Part shown: positions 46,701 through 57,584 of the stretch, piece after piece
How the letters are laid out: the number at the start of each line of letters is the position of its first letter
Numbering within the stretch: position 1 is the stretch's first letter
DNA from: Mugil cephalus
Lineage: Eukaryota; Chordata; Actinopteri; Mugiliformes; Mugilidae
Reading direction: 5' to 3'
NCBI RefSeq assembly: GCF_022458985.1
Contig: NC_061779.1
Coordinates: 18,211,001 to 18,275,000, forward strand
DNA: 64,000 bases
Program-made: the position numbers and the translations under genes
The notes under the pieces: generated by a model
The model's input: the letters and a program-made list of their open reading frames with translations, nothing else
Database searches by the model: none
What the model was told of the DNA's origin: nothing

Positions 46701-49700
46701 GTTTGTTGCTGTAATAATATAGTACCTTTTCTCCTGTGGGACTACAAGTGTTGATTTGGTATCCGTGTACGAAAAAGAAACGATAGCATATGGACAAGCA
46801 GCACTGGGAGACTGGGCTGTTCTGTTACTTCCATCGTCTAGCAGCTCATACACGTAGTACTGCAAGTCCAAAACAAAAGACACTTGAGCTGCCTGGCGTC
46901 TTTGCTTTCTTGTTTATGAACTCATGTATTAAGGTGCTCAACCATATTGCACACAAGGACGTGTCCGCACACTTACAGGAATCCCTCTGTTGTATATGTA
47001 CAGTTGTATACCACCAACCAGTCAAGTTGCAGTCAAATAAATTCAACCAAAGTGCTTTTTCAGGATAATATAACATCGCAGTGACATTTACTCTTCCATC
47101 TTTCGGTTTACAAAACGTCTTCATTTAATGTCATCCTACTAGTCATTTATGTCAATTTTTGTCATAACACCTTTAAATCAACATTGCTGTGACCAACAAT
47201 GACCACCTAATTACAATGATTTCATCTCTATGCCCAAGTGAATGTTTGTGCCACCTTTGAAGAACTGCACTCAAGGCATTCTTAAGGTATCCCAATCAAG
47301 ACTAATGGCAAATAACTTATTTTGTAAAGTCACAGTAACCTTGACCACTAAAATATAATTTGTTTAAAGTTTTTATCAAATTCTCTCAGGGTGCTCCTTA
47401 GAAATTGCATTCACAAGCACGGAAAATACGGACAAAGCTGAGGAATAAAAAGACAAACACCACTACCTCATCTGAGCACTAGTTAAATAATAGAGACAGG
47501 TGAAATACTGTTGGTGAGCATACTGTCCAACCATTATCAATGCAGTCAAAGTAGCCTAACTAATTAAACAGACCTACAAAGTGCAGACATCATCTCACCT
47601 GGGTTCTCTCAAACGCAAGAAAGGAGCTGGTTTTGTCAGATACTGAAGGCAACTGTTCGGACACATGGCAGTCAAACCCCACACTGGGCTCAAGGAAATT
47701 CTGGGTGTAGTTCTCTAAAACCTTTTTAACTTTACCCTGTTTGTAAAAAAACAAAGATTTTATTCACACCAGTGGCGGCAGCAGCAGCACTTCATTTCAA
47801 TAATTTCTTTCCTTAATACCTTTGTGAGCCTGATAATGGCAATGTATCCAGATTTCCCATGATACCAACGATTTAGATCCAAGCAGTCAGCGTACATCGA
47901 TATGTAAACACCTTTGTAAACAAAAACAAAAAAGTTTTTGCTTTCACGTAAAAGTACATACAATGAGGGGGGAAAAAAAACTACAATGTTTAACTCATGA
48001 TCTACACTAGAAGGACCACGCCTAGAATGAACAAATGCGTCACCGCTGTCAAGGACACATAACATTTAAGAATCACAATGTGAATTTCAAGAAGTTTGTT
48101 TTTACAGGCCACAGTCCAGACATTCCTTTTTTTAAGTTGAAATAAAACAAAGTCCGTAAAAAAGAAGTTTCAAAGAACCTTGTAATTACACTTATTTTTT
48201 TCTGCTAAAAGTGTCCTAAAAGTAAATGATTTAATGAAAATATTTAAAAGATGCAAAATACAAAGGAATAACATAAAATGTTCCAAAATGAGTGACTTTA
48301 ACAAAAAGAACAAAAGCGCCTTCAGAAACAGCCTAAAACTGGTTTGACAGGTCTGGAGGTGCCTGTCCCACTTCCTCATCAACAGTCAAAGAAACTGTTC
48401 TGAAACTGAGACTTAACATTTCTGGTTGAAGAAGGTTTATGAAAAAAAAAAATAAAAAAATCTTCATCTACAGCTCCAATGCAACCTACACAGGAACATC
48501 AAAAGATCAAAACAGGGATGGTTGAAAGTAGAACCGAGATTATTCCAGAGCAACACGGGTGCAGCTGATCACATGTGACACAGTGAGGCTCTTGTTTTCA
48601 TGCGCAGCGCCGGTGCCATTTTATCCTACGGTGAACAGGTAACCCACTCCACAAGACAGACGCCGAAGTTTATACCTGATAATCGTTTAAGAAAGCATGA
48701 AGTGGGAAAAAGTCTAAAACAAGAAATCTGTAGGAGGCAACATTTAACATTTGAAGTTATAAGTTTAAATCAACATTTGTGAATAAGTCCCTCTGTATGC
48801 AAGACTCTACATAATCTGAAAACGTACAATTTATCAAATTTACAGCTTTTACTTTCTGTTTCACAGCAGATTTCTTCCACTTTCAGTTCTATACATTTAT
48901 TGAGCTCTTATAGTTGCTTTCACTTTCAAATGCAAGGTAGCAGCAGACACTGAACACAGATTATTCCTGAGCTGGCACTAAAAATACTTTTGACTGCCTG
49001 CATGCGCCATTAAGGTAACAACTTTATTTAAATCTGTTTAAACAGAGAGCTGGGCTAATGTAAATGCAATAGTTGTAAACTAATCTCGACTGCGTTTGTC
49101 CGTAGGTCTCGTTAATGTATGGCTTAGCAGTGCACACTAAAATGACACAGCACTCTTTGCTGTTTGATGTGGTGTCAGGTTATGAGGGGAATTTACCCTT
49201 CGAAGGATCTCCAAGAGTTGTACAAGTGCTGTTCCCAGTCAGCACGCCACTTTCTCCGAGTGTTTTAGCCTTTAAACAAATAAAGATGTCAGCAAGATGT
49301 GAGGGTTTTCACATGCGTCGTTCTTAGGTGTGTCTGCGTCTCTTGTCTGTACCTTGTTGATATCGTCAAACAACAAAAACCCATAGGATTCCTGCAGGTC
49401 CTCATCCGAGTATCCTGCTTCTCTCAGCTTTTGTCGGAAGGCTTCATACTGACAAATAGAATAGAGATAAATCAAAGGGAAGAAATGAATCTGTGAAAAC
49501 CTGGCAGGCCTATTCTCTGAGCAACTTTTCTTACACCCAGGCCTTTAAACCAAATTAAATGTCACGATACAGAGCTAAATAGATAACTTTTAAATAGGGG
49601 GGGACGTGTGGAATAAACTTAGTACTGACCTTTTCTTCCAGTACAGGATTCTTTACCAACACAGCAGACTTGTATCTGAAAGACTGCTTTGATTCTTCAT

Positions 49701-50116
49701 ACAAATACGCACTCTGAAGAGGGGCCAAAATACAGCTTTGAAAGACGTCCGAGGAGTCAGACACGGGTTTTAAAACACCTGAAAGTGGATAAAAATGAAA
49801 TAAATATAGAACCATGAGTATAGCAATACAAGCGTCACTGGAAAATTACAGCAAACTGCGTGCTGGATTTAAACCAGGAAAAATCTCCGTGGTATTTCTC
49901 AATCCTGGGACAGTTTGTCCTTCGGGGGCGACGTTTGAGTGTACGCGTACTTTTTCGCCTCATCGCGTAACGTTTAGTAGGTTTATATCCCAAGTATTTT
50001 AGGCGAGAAAAGTCCCCGATCGCGTGTCTTTAATAACGCAGAGCAAAGTCACACGAGAAGAGAGAGAGAAAAAGCTCATCACCTTTACTCGAGGCAGCAC
50101 CATTTCCACTTTCCAT
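31796..50116 (-). CDS. tasor2: TASOR2 (FAM208B), TASOR-family chromatin protein
   Basis: This is a paralogue of TASOR, the scaffold of the HUSH silencing complex. Its own role is less well known. Coding exons in transcript order: 50116-50083, 49778-49630, 49448-49353, 49269-49197, 47911-47820, 47736-47599, 46859-46726, 46603-46587, 46457-46358, 46269-46175, 46060-45954, 45640-45568, 45465-45394, 45264-43054, 42377-41624, 41451-40956, 39248-36042, 33644-33522, 33437-33284, 33193-33088, 32346-32165, 31893-31796. All phases fit and give 2836 residues, longer than human (about 2430). Residues about 1-310 form the DUF3715 pseudo-PARP-like domain (DCLDLNRWYHGKSGYIAII). About 1380-1420 holds WDFSIQDTNEEVRLIIHMWI. 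About 2617-2836 is the conserved C-terminal PIN-like region (LLIILRNEDIAEHICE, NLTYQELFTRGGFIMFD). The first donor (GTGATG) is weak, so exon 1 is the least certain. Introns not listed separately show nothing notable. Confidence 0.95.
32347..33087 (-). other. tasor2: tasor2 intron 20
   Basis: About 740 bp with a short AT-rich centre. I recognised no repeat family or exon. Confidence 0.5.
33870..35953 (-). mobile_element. Tc1/mariner element in tasor2 intron 17, with long terminal inverted repeats and an internal insertion
   Basis: The element is bounded by TA dinucleotides. Terminal inverted repeats of about 200 bp are still alignable (left 33870-34076, right about 35745-35953; both carry TTTGTCACAC and ACCTACATGGCC). 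The transposase runs on the minus strand. The start is at 35577 (MQRSKEIQEQMRKK, then SGRGYKAISKAL). The end is at about 34078 (MLWHDIKKVVHARKPSNVVE and then PTSY stop) in broken frames. About 34590-35455 is unrelated sequence replacing the middle of the gene. The element is inactive. Flanking intron sequence at 33645-33869 and 35954-36041 is ordinary. Confidence 0.9.
36042..39248 (-). CDS. tasor2: tasor2 large exon 17 (repeat-rich)
   Basis: This 3207-nt exon is phase 0 at both ends and begins CYRVMVHSAG. Its first third (residues about 1560-2050) is an acidic, Cys/Ser/Glu-rich tract of loose repeats of the SVCAEPES type and a perfect-length heptad array. The last third carries the conserved SYPFLEQLSRRCLQDD and QECLIFSEQMKQILKKS block and YRFYMLVTSDDRFFDDTK. 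The repeats explain much of the extra length over human TASOR2. Confidence 0.94.
37750..39090 (-). repeat. tasor2: degenerate acidic tandem repeats in tasor2
   Basis: The encoded protein repeats a unit of about 10-13 residues with a core of SV-x-x-E-x-ES or SVCAE-x-ES. It occurs tens of times with variable spacing. At DNA level the plus strand shows recurring CAGACACTTTC-x-GGCTCAG words. The region is probably an expanded, disordered acidic tract. Confidence 0.85.
38004..38192 (-). repeat. tasor2: nine-unit 21-bp tandem repeat coding VHPEPEG
   Basis: Nine consecutive 21-bp units (189 bp exactly) encode VNPEPEG, VHPEPEG or VHREPEG variants, ending with AHREPEG. Units are nearly identical at DNA level, with CG or GG at one position separating His-Arg from His-Pro units. 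This points to recent unequal exchange or slippage. The unit length keeps the frame. Confidence 0.95.
40130..40906. mobile_element. hAT-like non-autonomous element in tasor2 intron 16
   Basis: The ends are inverted: TAGGAATGGGC at 40138-40148 and GCCCATCCCTA at 40888-40898. They are flanked by 8-bp direct repeats, ATCTACAC at 40130-40137 and ATCTGCAC at 40899-40906, with one mismatch. TAGGGATGGGC-type ends plus 8-bp target duplications are typical of the hAT superfamily. No transposase is recognisable inside. The rest of the intron (39249-40129) shows nothing definite. Confidence 0.7.
40956..41451 (-). CDS. tasor2: tasor2 exon 16
   Basis: The exon opens with GPWDFSIQDTNEEVRLIIHM and WIGLFYSRSTARFIHVDSN, the most recognisable internal block of the TASOR family. 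It then runs into low-complexity Ser/Glu/Lys sequence. Phase 2 entry, phase 0 exit. Confidence 0.94.
42526..42822 (+). mobile_element. Tc1/mariner deletion derivative in tasor2 intron 14
   Basis: The ends are inverted: TACACCTATCCACAACATTA on the left and, reverse-complemented from 42822, TACACCGATCTGCCACATTA on the right. Inside are remnants of a plus-strand transposase 3' end (GCAAAAACTGTTCAGGAATA, GGGTCAGAGCCATTTTGGA), words I recognise from a very common fish Tc1 family whose full length is much greater. It is a 297-bp internally deleted copy. The remainder of the intron (42378-42525, 42823-43053) shows nothing. Confidence 0.85.
43054..45264 (-). CDS. tasor2: tasor2 large exon 14
   Basis: This 2211-nt exon begins DIKFGHRHAALSSEVLRLLP and encodes residues about 394-1130. 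An early structured part contains AYKDLYSSPEWTNRAWQNIK. A long Ser/Thr/Glu-rich, probably disordered stretch follows, with basic patches such as YWRKIKRRKRIFGKLSSKNK that could act as nuclear localisation or nucleic-acid-binding segments. Exon 15 (42377-41624) continues with WWLHFQTPACFAREKLKYKD. Confidence 0.94.
46587..46603 (-). CDS. tasor2: tasor2 17-nt microexon
   Basis: TGACGTGAAAGCATTGG sits between CTTTCAG and GTAAGT. It joins AAA-AG upstream and TT-TGT downstream in frame to give Ser-Asp-Val-Lys-Ala-Leu-Gly-Val. Without it the flanking exons (phase 2 out, phase 1 needed) do not join in frame, which strongly supports it. Confidence 0.9.
47140..47450 (+). repeat. degenerate interspersed repeat in tasor2 intron 6
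   Basis: Words such as GTTTGTGCCACCTTTGAAGA, ACTCAAGGCATTCTTAAGG and, again at about 47385, TCTCAGGGTGCTCCTTAGAA and GCATTCACAAGCACGG resemble a common fish repeat (GTGCCAAATTTGAAGAAA ... TTCTTGAGATAT ... GTTCACGAG). Two tandem degenerate copies seem present. Confidence 0.5.
47912..49196 (-). other. tasor2: tasor2 intron 4
   Basis: About 1.3 kb, AT-rich, with a short run of A residues near 48442-48460. The plus-strand open frame at 48600-48782 has no recognisable product. No extra exon is needed, since exon 4 and exon 5 phases match. Confidence 0.6.
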
Positions 50117-52281
50117 CGCTTATGAAATCTGTCGTTCTCCCTTTGCCCGTCGCTGAAAACAGTTGTCTCTCGTTTTAAACATTAGGTCGACGAGATAAAT
50201 GTGAAATGCCATGTATCCTGTGTCCACAAATCCTTCCAAAGTCACTTGAGCTGCCGCCGCAGTTTCTACAGACATATTAGTGCGACAACCAGGAAGTCAG
50301 AAGATAACGCGAAGCAAACATGTAGCAGGCCAACAAATCCACGTAAATTCACTTTTTCGTCCGCCAAGCAAGTCCTGTTGTAAAATATAAAGGCTTCTCG
50401 GTCTACAGCGTGTTTCCTGCGATGGGCAATGGGCGCATGTTTAGTCGGCACCGAAAAAGAAACAGAAACCTATCGAGGCTAAAGCATCCATTTTGAAAGT
50501 CTACACCAAACTGTGGTGGAGGTGGTGGTGAGTCGGTTGTTGAAGCTGCGCCGTGAGTGCGCCTGCGGCTCACTTCTCCTGCGTGTCCTGTTTTTTTTTC
50601 TTCTTCCTTTCCCGTTACCACAAAGTAATGATTAATAACCGTAAGCGAATTAGTCATGTCAAACGTATATCTCTATCGTCACCCATTATACAGCCCGCTC
50701 GGAAGGGTACATGGCAGCTTTTAGCAGCGCGACACAACACACAGTTTGGTGTGGTTAGTTAGTTAGGTGCAACTACTCGGACCGCAGGGGGAGTGGATCA
50801 TTGCTGAAAAACTTATTAACATACAGGGTTTTCCATGAAGCTTCTCGGAATGAAGTGGAGAACGTGTCCCAGCATGTTACAGCACCAATCCAATACAAAT
50901 AAACCCAACTAAAAACCGAGACAATCCCTAAACTTGTAAAAACTAAAAATGTGACCTGTGTCTGAACAGGATAAGAGACGAGATAAAAAAAAAAAAAAAC
51001 AAGAGGCACCAGCACAGGGAGTTAACTCTGAAGGACAAACCATACCCACAATATGTGGTTCAAATAAGATACGGTCTCAATGACAGAAACAGAATATGTA
51101 TTATTATAGGAATAGTAAAAAAATATATATATGTGTAGTCTATAATTTGCCAAAACATTAGGTATGAAAATGAATGTGGATGTGGATGTGGATGGATGTT
51201 ATAGTTTAAAATTAAAATGACCAATTATTTTTGTTCTTTTCATTTGGTTGTGTTCTGTTGTACCGTGTAGCGCGCTTCTATTATTTTGACGATCCCATTC
51301 TAGCCAGTAGTAGGCTTAACAACAAAGACACTGTGGTGTTTAATTCAAACCAGTTCAACAGCTCCACAAATTACATCCACCAAAATGGTCGCATAGTTGA
51401 GTTACCGCATTTCTTACACCGCTCCAACATAAACTGGATATTGTAACAGTCGTGAAAGGGGATTTAGTGCGGGAGCATTATATTAGGATGCATACATTTT
51501 CACTAGCGTACCTCACATTTTGTCAGAAGAGTGTAGTTGTGGTAGAATACAGTATGTATGTGTATGAGTGTAAACCTGTTTATGTGGTACCTAAATGTGG
51601 TATATATGTGGTACCTAAATGGACCTAAATATGTGACCTGCAACATCAGAAGGGACAAAACCTTGGACTCACTTTCTGCCAATGAAAAGGGATAGTACAG
51701 TTTCTCTAGAGTCCGGCTGAAGAGGACTTTCGTGGATCAAGGTATCTGATGCCTCTTGGCATTAAAGAGTCCTCTAAAAAATTTAGAGGATGAGAGGGGT
51801 CATCCATACCGGTTTTTAGCTTCCCTCTCACCCTCTCCTGTCACTACCTCCACACTCTCCACTTTCATCCCCACCTCTGAGACTGCCTTGTCTGTTTGCA
51901 CCACAAGTCCAAGTTGCACCGCACAAACACCACACAGCTAAGGAGATTATAATGGTCACTACAGACTAGATGAATACCCAAGGCAGCCTAGTGCACACAT
52001 AAAAAGGACCCAGACCTCCTCAGAAAGTGTTTGCTCTGTCTTGTCCTATAGTGGGCCTCAGCGTTGTCTGACTAGTCCATTCTGGAGCTGAACATTTCCT
52101 CTTCCTCTCCCATATGGTGAAAAGGGGTGGGGTGTCAGCAAGAATGAGGAGCATTGTCAGAGTGAAGAGGCCGAACAAGCTGCTGAAGAAAGAAATGCAA
52201 GCACTAACAAGCAAACCAGTTTTTCAACTGAGAAAACCTCCACCTATGAACACAGATGATAAAGGTTGAGAGTGCATATGT

Positions 52282-52375
52282 CTGTGAAGATTCTCAGTCA
52301 CCAAAGTTGAGGCTTTATTTAAAAATGGTGAAACATTCTCAAGAAAACTCTTGTTTTCAAGTGCAGTTGCCTTTT
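52282..52375 (+). repeat. dispersed teleost repeat, degenerate copy B
   Basis: CTGTGAAGATTCTCAGTCA is followed by GGTGAAACATTCTCAAGAAA and CAAGTGCAGTTGCC. It shares the first motif with the copy near 19731 and the GTGAAAC motif (reversed) with 59800-59858. Confidence 0.5.
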
Positions 52376-53471
52376 ATTTATTTAAGGATTGTAGACACCC
52401 GGTCAAAAGTTTCTTAGGCTGGTACAAGAGCAATCACCTCCATCTCCATATCAAAAAAAATCAAACTGACTTTAAGCATTGATTATAGATTATGATCCAA
52501 CTGGTCAGGTTCCTAAATATGGCAAAGACAGCCAAACTGAGCTCAAAGAAAAGCTCAAGCATTGGTGCAAAGCTCAAAAACTTACACAAGAAACAGAAAG
52601 TACAAGTGGCCTATTTTCACACATAATAGCTTCATGCTTCAGAAGTCGTTACAGGGTCAGCAAGAGTGGGTACAGTGTGAGTGAGCAAGAAGGCAGTTAC
52701 TATTTATTGGTTCAAAGGATGAGACACTGAAGAATGACCTAGCAAAACCACATCCACCAACGGACGGCAGTCTGACAGGTCTTTAGAAGTGAAAGAACTC
52801 TTGCTGCATTTCACAGTGACTACTGGTCAAACGAACGGGACTCATTATTCAGAAATAAAGTAAAGTGAACAGAGTAAACAGTTATCCTTAATTTGGAAAT
52901 GTTTTTCATCAGCTCAGTAGACAATAGGATGCACCAGGAGCAAGCACAAACTCTGTCAAATCCAAGAATTACAAACTGGCCTAAGTTCTCCTTTTTTTTT
53001 ATCATGAATAAGCAAGTGTCACACTAGCTCAAATCATCTATGTCAACTTTTAACACACAAACGCACACAAACAGAGACAAAACAGTCTTATCTGCTCACT
53101 TTGACGGCTTTAAGTTAGTAAAACCCATCTAAATCTATTAGCTAACTAGCTGAATACACTCTTGAACCAATGAGAAATGTATTGTGTACTAAAATATGTT
53201 GAGTTGGGTTGTTTTTTCAACAGTGTGCTGGCTTTCATGCAAATTTTCCAGGTAGAAAACCTGTATTCCCATTCTTCCCAACATCACATAAGCGCACACC
53301 TAGCGCTAACTTAGTAGATGCTAAATAAATAATAATAATACGTTTTATGATTCTAATTTGCTGATTAACCAACTACATGTGCACATCGTGTTTGTTCATT
53401 CTGTTTTATTTCTTCAATTTGGTTCAATTTGGCTTTAAATTAAAGGACCATTCAAACGGTGCAGTGAGTCG

Positions 53472-53491
53472 CCTACATTTCCCAGAATCCC
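53472..53491 (+). promoter_or_regulatory. asb13: ZNF143/Staf-type site upstream of asb13
   Basis: CCTACATTTCCCAGAATCCC closely resembles the ZNF143 consensus ACTACAATTCCCAGAATGC and lies about 180 bp upstream of the asb13 ATG. Such sites are frequent in vertebrate core promoters. Function is inferred. Confidence 0.55.
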
Positions 53492-53669
53492 TCGTCATTG
53501 TTTACTGGAGCCGAACCGTTGCTGCTGTCATTGTCAACTCAGCACGACTGTCCGGCCGTGTTTTAATATTAATAATGCAGCCTTTTCAGTATTTACTCCG
53601 TTTGTTCAAAACGAACTACATGTTTGGCTGAATCTACGCGGTTTACGGAGCAGAAAACGGGAACATGAA

Positions 53670-56305
53670 ATGGAGATCACCCGGGCCAGACCGTCCTTGT
53701 TTGGAGAAATCGGTAAGTAGCTTACAGCTGGTGAGCAACACTGACTCAGGACGACAGTTTAAATGAAGTAAATGACTGGACAGGGTTGGTCGATCCACTG
53801 ACTAGTTCTTATTAGCTCTCATTTCGTGGAGACTGCCTTCAAATGGCATGTAGCTACCAGCTAGGTTTAGCTAGCATCCTTCCTTAAAGTGGTTAATTTG
53901 AGAGCATGAGAGACTGTAAGCTCGTTAATGAGGCCAGCAGGAAGAGAAGTACATGTGATGCAACTGCATTGCTCCAGCAAATGTGACATGCTTTAAGATT
54001 TATGTTGCAGAACATCGAATGTATGAATAAAAACACACACCTTACCATGCACACTAACCCAAGAGTGTTGTCATAATGACCTGGATCAGACCTGTGTATG
54101 TACCTTTAGCGTTATTCTGCTTTCTGTCCTTCATATTGTAGTCACCACTGTCTCAGGTTTTCTTGCGTCCCCAGCTGCAGTGTCAAACAGGTCCTTCTGC
54201 ATCCCATTACTACTGAAATCCAGTTCTTCGTCATTACCATAGTTTTGTTATACAATCTTTTTAAAACACGACTCTCATTTTGTGGCTGATGCTGAACAAA
54301 AGGCACATTCGGCTGTAGCTGCTCAATGGGGATGACAAATGTTCAGCAGAGGCTGTATGTCGTAAATCAACACATCACAATTATGAATAGAAGGGCTCAG
54401 TCTTGTTTTTGCTTCACATGTGTGCAGCTCATGGCCTCGGATTCTGGACAGACCGGTCAGCGGTGCATGAGGCTGCCGCTCACGGCAGAGCTCTCCAGCT
54501 GAAGCAGCTGATTGAGGAGGGCGCAGCAGTGAACATTGTTGCTGTGAACTCCATCACACCACTGCACGAGGCGTGCATACACGGGCAAACCCAATGCGTC
54601 AGACTGCTGCTGGACGCTGGTGCTCAGGTGAGTGGTTTCATTTCGTTGCGAGGGTCGAGCCGAGCTGGTGGCGTTCCTTGGTGGGAAGCGATCGATGTGC
54701 TGGCGACTGTGTGGCATTACAGTGGCTCTGTCCTACAGGTGGATGCTCGTAACATTGATGGCAGCACTCCACTGTGCGACGCCTGTGCGGCCGGAAGCCT
54801 GGAATGTGTCAAGTTATTGTTGGAGTATGGAGCAGCTGTTAATCCTCCACTGTTTACCTTCTCCCCCCTCCACGAGGCATGCATGGGAGGTGCGTGTTGC
54901 CATTCAGTGCATAACAATGTACAATACCTGTCCATCCGAGTGACTTTACTGCATGTCCAGACCTGGTTGCACACAGTAGTCAGGCCTACTATGTTAGTGC
55001 AGAAGTAATGTGCATAAAGTCTGTTATTAAGACAGAACCACCTTGACTTTATGACTCATATTGTAACCAGTTGAAAACCATTTAAAAGGTCTTGAACCGC
55101 AAGAGTTCAACACTTTGGATTTGAGCTCCTGACTGTTTATTTTAAAAACTTATCAAGTCAAGATGAAACAATAAAATAAAGTAAAACAGTTGTCTTGGAA
55201 AAACATTAGAATAACCTTAGTGTGAACGCTGTAATGGTCTGCAAGAAGAAAGTTTACGGTCTAAGAATGATGAAGCTACAAATTTGTGTAGCCACATTTA
55301 AGGAAACATGAGGAGGAACTACTAATATCACCACTGCTGCAGAGCATTTATGGCTCTAATAAACCGACCTAATGTTTGCGCGTCTTGTTTAACAGGTAAT
55401 TCAGACTGCGTGCAGCTCATGATCGATCGAGGAGCTTTCATGGAAGCACACGACTGCCACTATGGGACCCCGCTGCATGTCGCCTGTGCCAGGCAACACT
55501 ACGACTGCGCCAAAGTCCTCCTCAGTGCAGGTGGGTCAGTCCACGAATATGGCTGATCTGCCATTGTGACATTAGCAAAGTAGAAGTGTTTAAAACATCA
55601 CTTTACAAGACCATCTTCAAATATTTACATTTAGTTTAAACAGCAGTGGACGCTTTTACATGTAATAAAACCTGATGCAGTAGTATATAATAAAGTCATG
55701 TGTGATATCTACTTTTACAATATTGTTTATCTCCCAGGCCGTCTACACTCTATAAAAGTGCTCTCAAATTATTCATTGAGAGCTAACTGCTGATTGCATT
55801 TTATCTGTCATTATTTGCCTATTTCCAATATTTTATTCCTTTATAACGGGATTATGACAATTTTGCATTTCCCGTCGAAGGGGCAAACGTGAACGCTGCC
55901 AAGATCCACGAGACGGCTCTCCATCATGCAGCCAAAGTAAAGAACACTGATTTGATCGACTTACTTGTGGAGTTTGGGGGTAATGTGTACGCCAGGGACA
56001 ACATGAACAAAAAACCCATCCAGTACACCAGTCTGGGCTCTCCCTCTTACCTCTGCCTCGAGTTCTATGAGAGTAAGTGTGTTGGCATGACGTCTGCATC
56101 CTCTCTCTGTAGATGTATGAGAACACCAGTTAAATATAACTTCTGATCTTCCCTAGATACCCCCCTGAGTCTCCAGCAGATCAGCAGAGTGGCTGTGAGA
56201 CGGACTCTCGGCAGAAGAGCATGTGAAGTCGTTTCCCAGCTCGACTTACCCACTCGCATCATAAGCTTTCTTTGCTACGTTCCACCTCCAGCCATAGAGA
56301 TTTAG
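53670..56305 (+). CDS. asb13: ASB13, ankyrin repeat and SOCS box protein 13
   Basis: ASB proteins are substrate receptors of Cullin5-Elongin B/C ubiquitin ligases. Coding exons: 53670-53712, 54428-54627, 54739-54889, 55396-55530, 55881-56072 and 56157-56305. All phases agree, giving 289 residues (human 278). Six ankyrin repeats run from about residue 20 to 225: AVHEAAAHGRALQLKQLIEE, TPLHEACIHGQTQCVRLLLD, TPLCDACAAGSLECVKLLLE, SPLHEACMGGNSDCVQLM, TPLHVACARQHYDCAKVLLS and ALHHAAKVKNTDLIDLLVEF. The SOCS box follows (TPLSLQQISRVAVRRTLG, then LDLPTRIISFLCY). The usual BC-box Cys is Ser here and there is a short C-terminal extension, VPPPAIEI. The start was chosen by frame; an overlapping ATG at 53665 is out of frame. 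Introns, including 53713-54427 and 54890-55395, show nothing notable. Confidence 0.96.
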
Positions 56306-57578
56306 TCAAAGCATGACAAACTTGGAAGCAGCCCGTAGAAGGTTCAGTGCAGCTGGTCCTGTTTTTCATATGACAGGATATGACAAGTCTTAACACTGCC
56401 ACACATTTCATTAGCTTAAGTACTCAGGCTGTTTACTTCATGCCGCGTTCATGCCGAAAATGACAAAAGTTACGAAACAGCCGAGCGAGGACTTGTTGTT
56501 TGTGACATCGTCGGTTTAAATTTTTAATAGTGAAACAAATGCATTTCATTGGCTGACACGTCAACGGAGCCGTTTTCAAGCGGGCTCGGCTTTGGTGTGC
56601 AGCACGCCCATCGCGTAGCAACAAGTGCAGAGCATAAGTTCTATTTTTCATATCACCAGCTTCCATTTCGAAAAAAAAAACAAAAATGAAATGTAGCTCA
56701 TTGCTTTGATGTGGCTCACGAGAACTCGGCACATGCGAAGTTAAAGTGGCTCCTTTAGTTTGTTTGCTTCATTCAGAGAGTTTTGATCGTTAGAGAAAGC
56801 TAAAGGCAGACCTGAGACGTGTAGCATGAGTTTCCAACACATTCGGCGGAAACAGTCCATGATTATTATTATTAGTATTAAGTCCAATGTTCATGCCTTT
56901 TTACATGTGTTTTAGCACAACGACTACTGAGAAAAATATATTCACCAGCCACTCGTTTATTTTAACTTTGATGCTTGGCAGGTTGCGCGTAGCTTTGAAA
57001 AGAAAAACGACTGCTCATTTAATAGATCAAACAACGTGACTGTTAGAGGCCCTGCGCACCAATGGTTAAACTGACACAAGAGAAGTCTTTATTGTGACTG
57101 ATTCAGATCCTCTTTCAGGACGGTGAGAGTGTGTGCAGACTGTTGGGCCCAGTTCCACCTTTCATGTCATTTTTAGAACATTTAGGAGTCTGGTGAGCTC
57201 ACGTACTTTCCGGCACAGCTTCAACTTGAGCTGAGGTCGAATTACACACAATAACTGAACACATCTGCGTGGGTGTACACCACCTTAACAATTTATACTC
57301 TTGGAACCATTTGAGCCAGTGTTACTATGAGAACATAGTGTATCTGTTGCTTCCTGGAGCTTGAAATATCAGTACACGGGCTTGGCTTGCACACCAATAC
57401 TACGTACAAAAGCTTCACCGTAGGAACCGGCACTACTTTATTGAACCTTGCAGAAACATGTAGTGTGTTTACTAGGATTATATCAATGTATGTATTTGTA
57501 TATATATTCTGTAACTATTTATTTTGAATGTAAATTTGTAAATAATCCAAATGGTTCTACCTCTGTTACGTTTCTATA

Positions 57579-57584
57579 AATAAA
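57579..57584 (+). terminator. asb13: candidate poly(A) signal of asb13
   Basis: This is an AATAAA hexamer about 1.27 kb after the asb13 stop codon. It is a plausible 3' end; other sites are possible. Confidence 0.4.

Larger units (their letters stand above)
50117..53669. other. intergenic region between tasor2 and asb13 (head to head)
   Basis: tasor2 and asb13 are divergent, so both promoters lie here. The first 500 bp next to tasor2 are richer in CpG, and the last 200 bp before asb13 hold a ZNF143-type site. Between them are short duplications of TATGTGGTACCTAAATG at 51579-51621, a GGATGT run at 51177-51197, a degenerate dispersed repeat near 52282, and AT-rich DNA. The open frame at 52479-52730 (83 codons) matches nothing I know. 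Confidence 0.5.

Noticed and set aside
54403-55008. A 201-codon frame through asb13 exons 2 and 3
   Set aside because: The frame reads through the intron at 54628-54738 and past the exon 3 donor. The spliced asb13 model with six ankyrin repeats fits the family far better.
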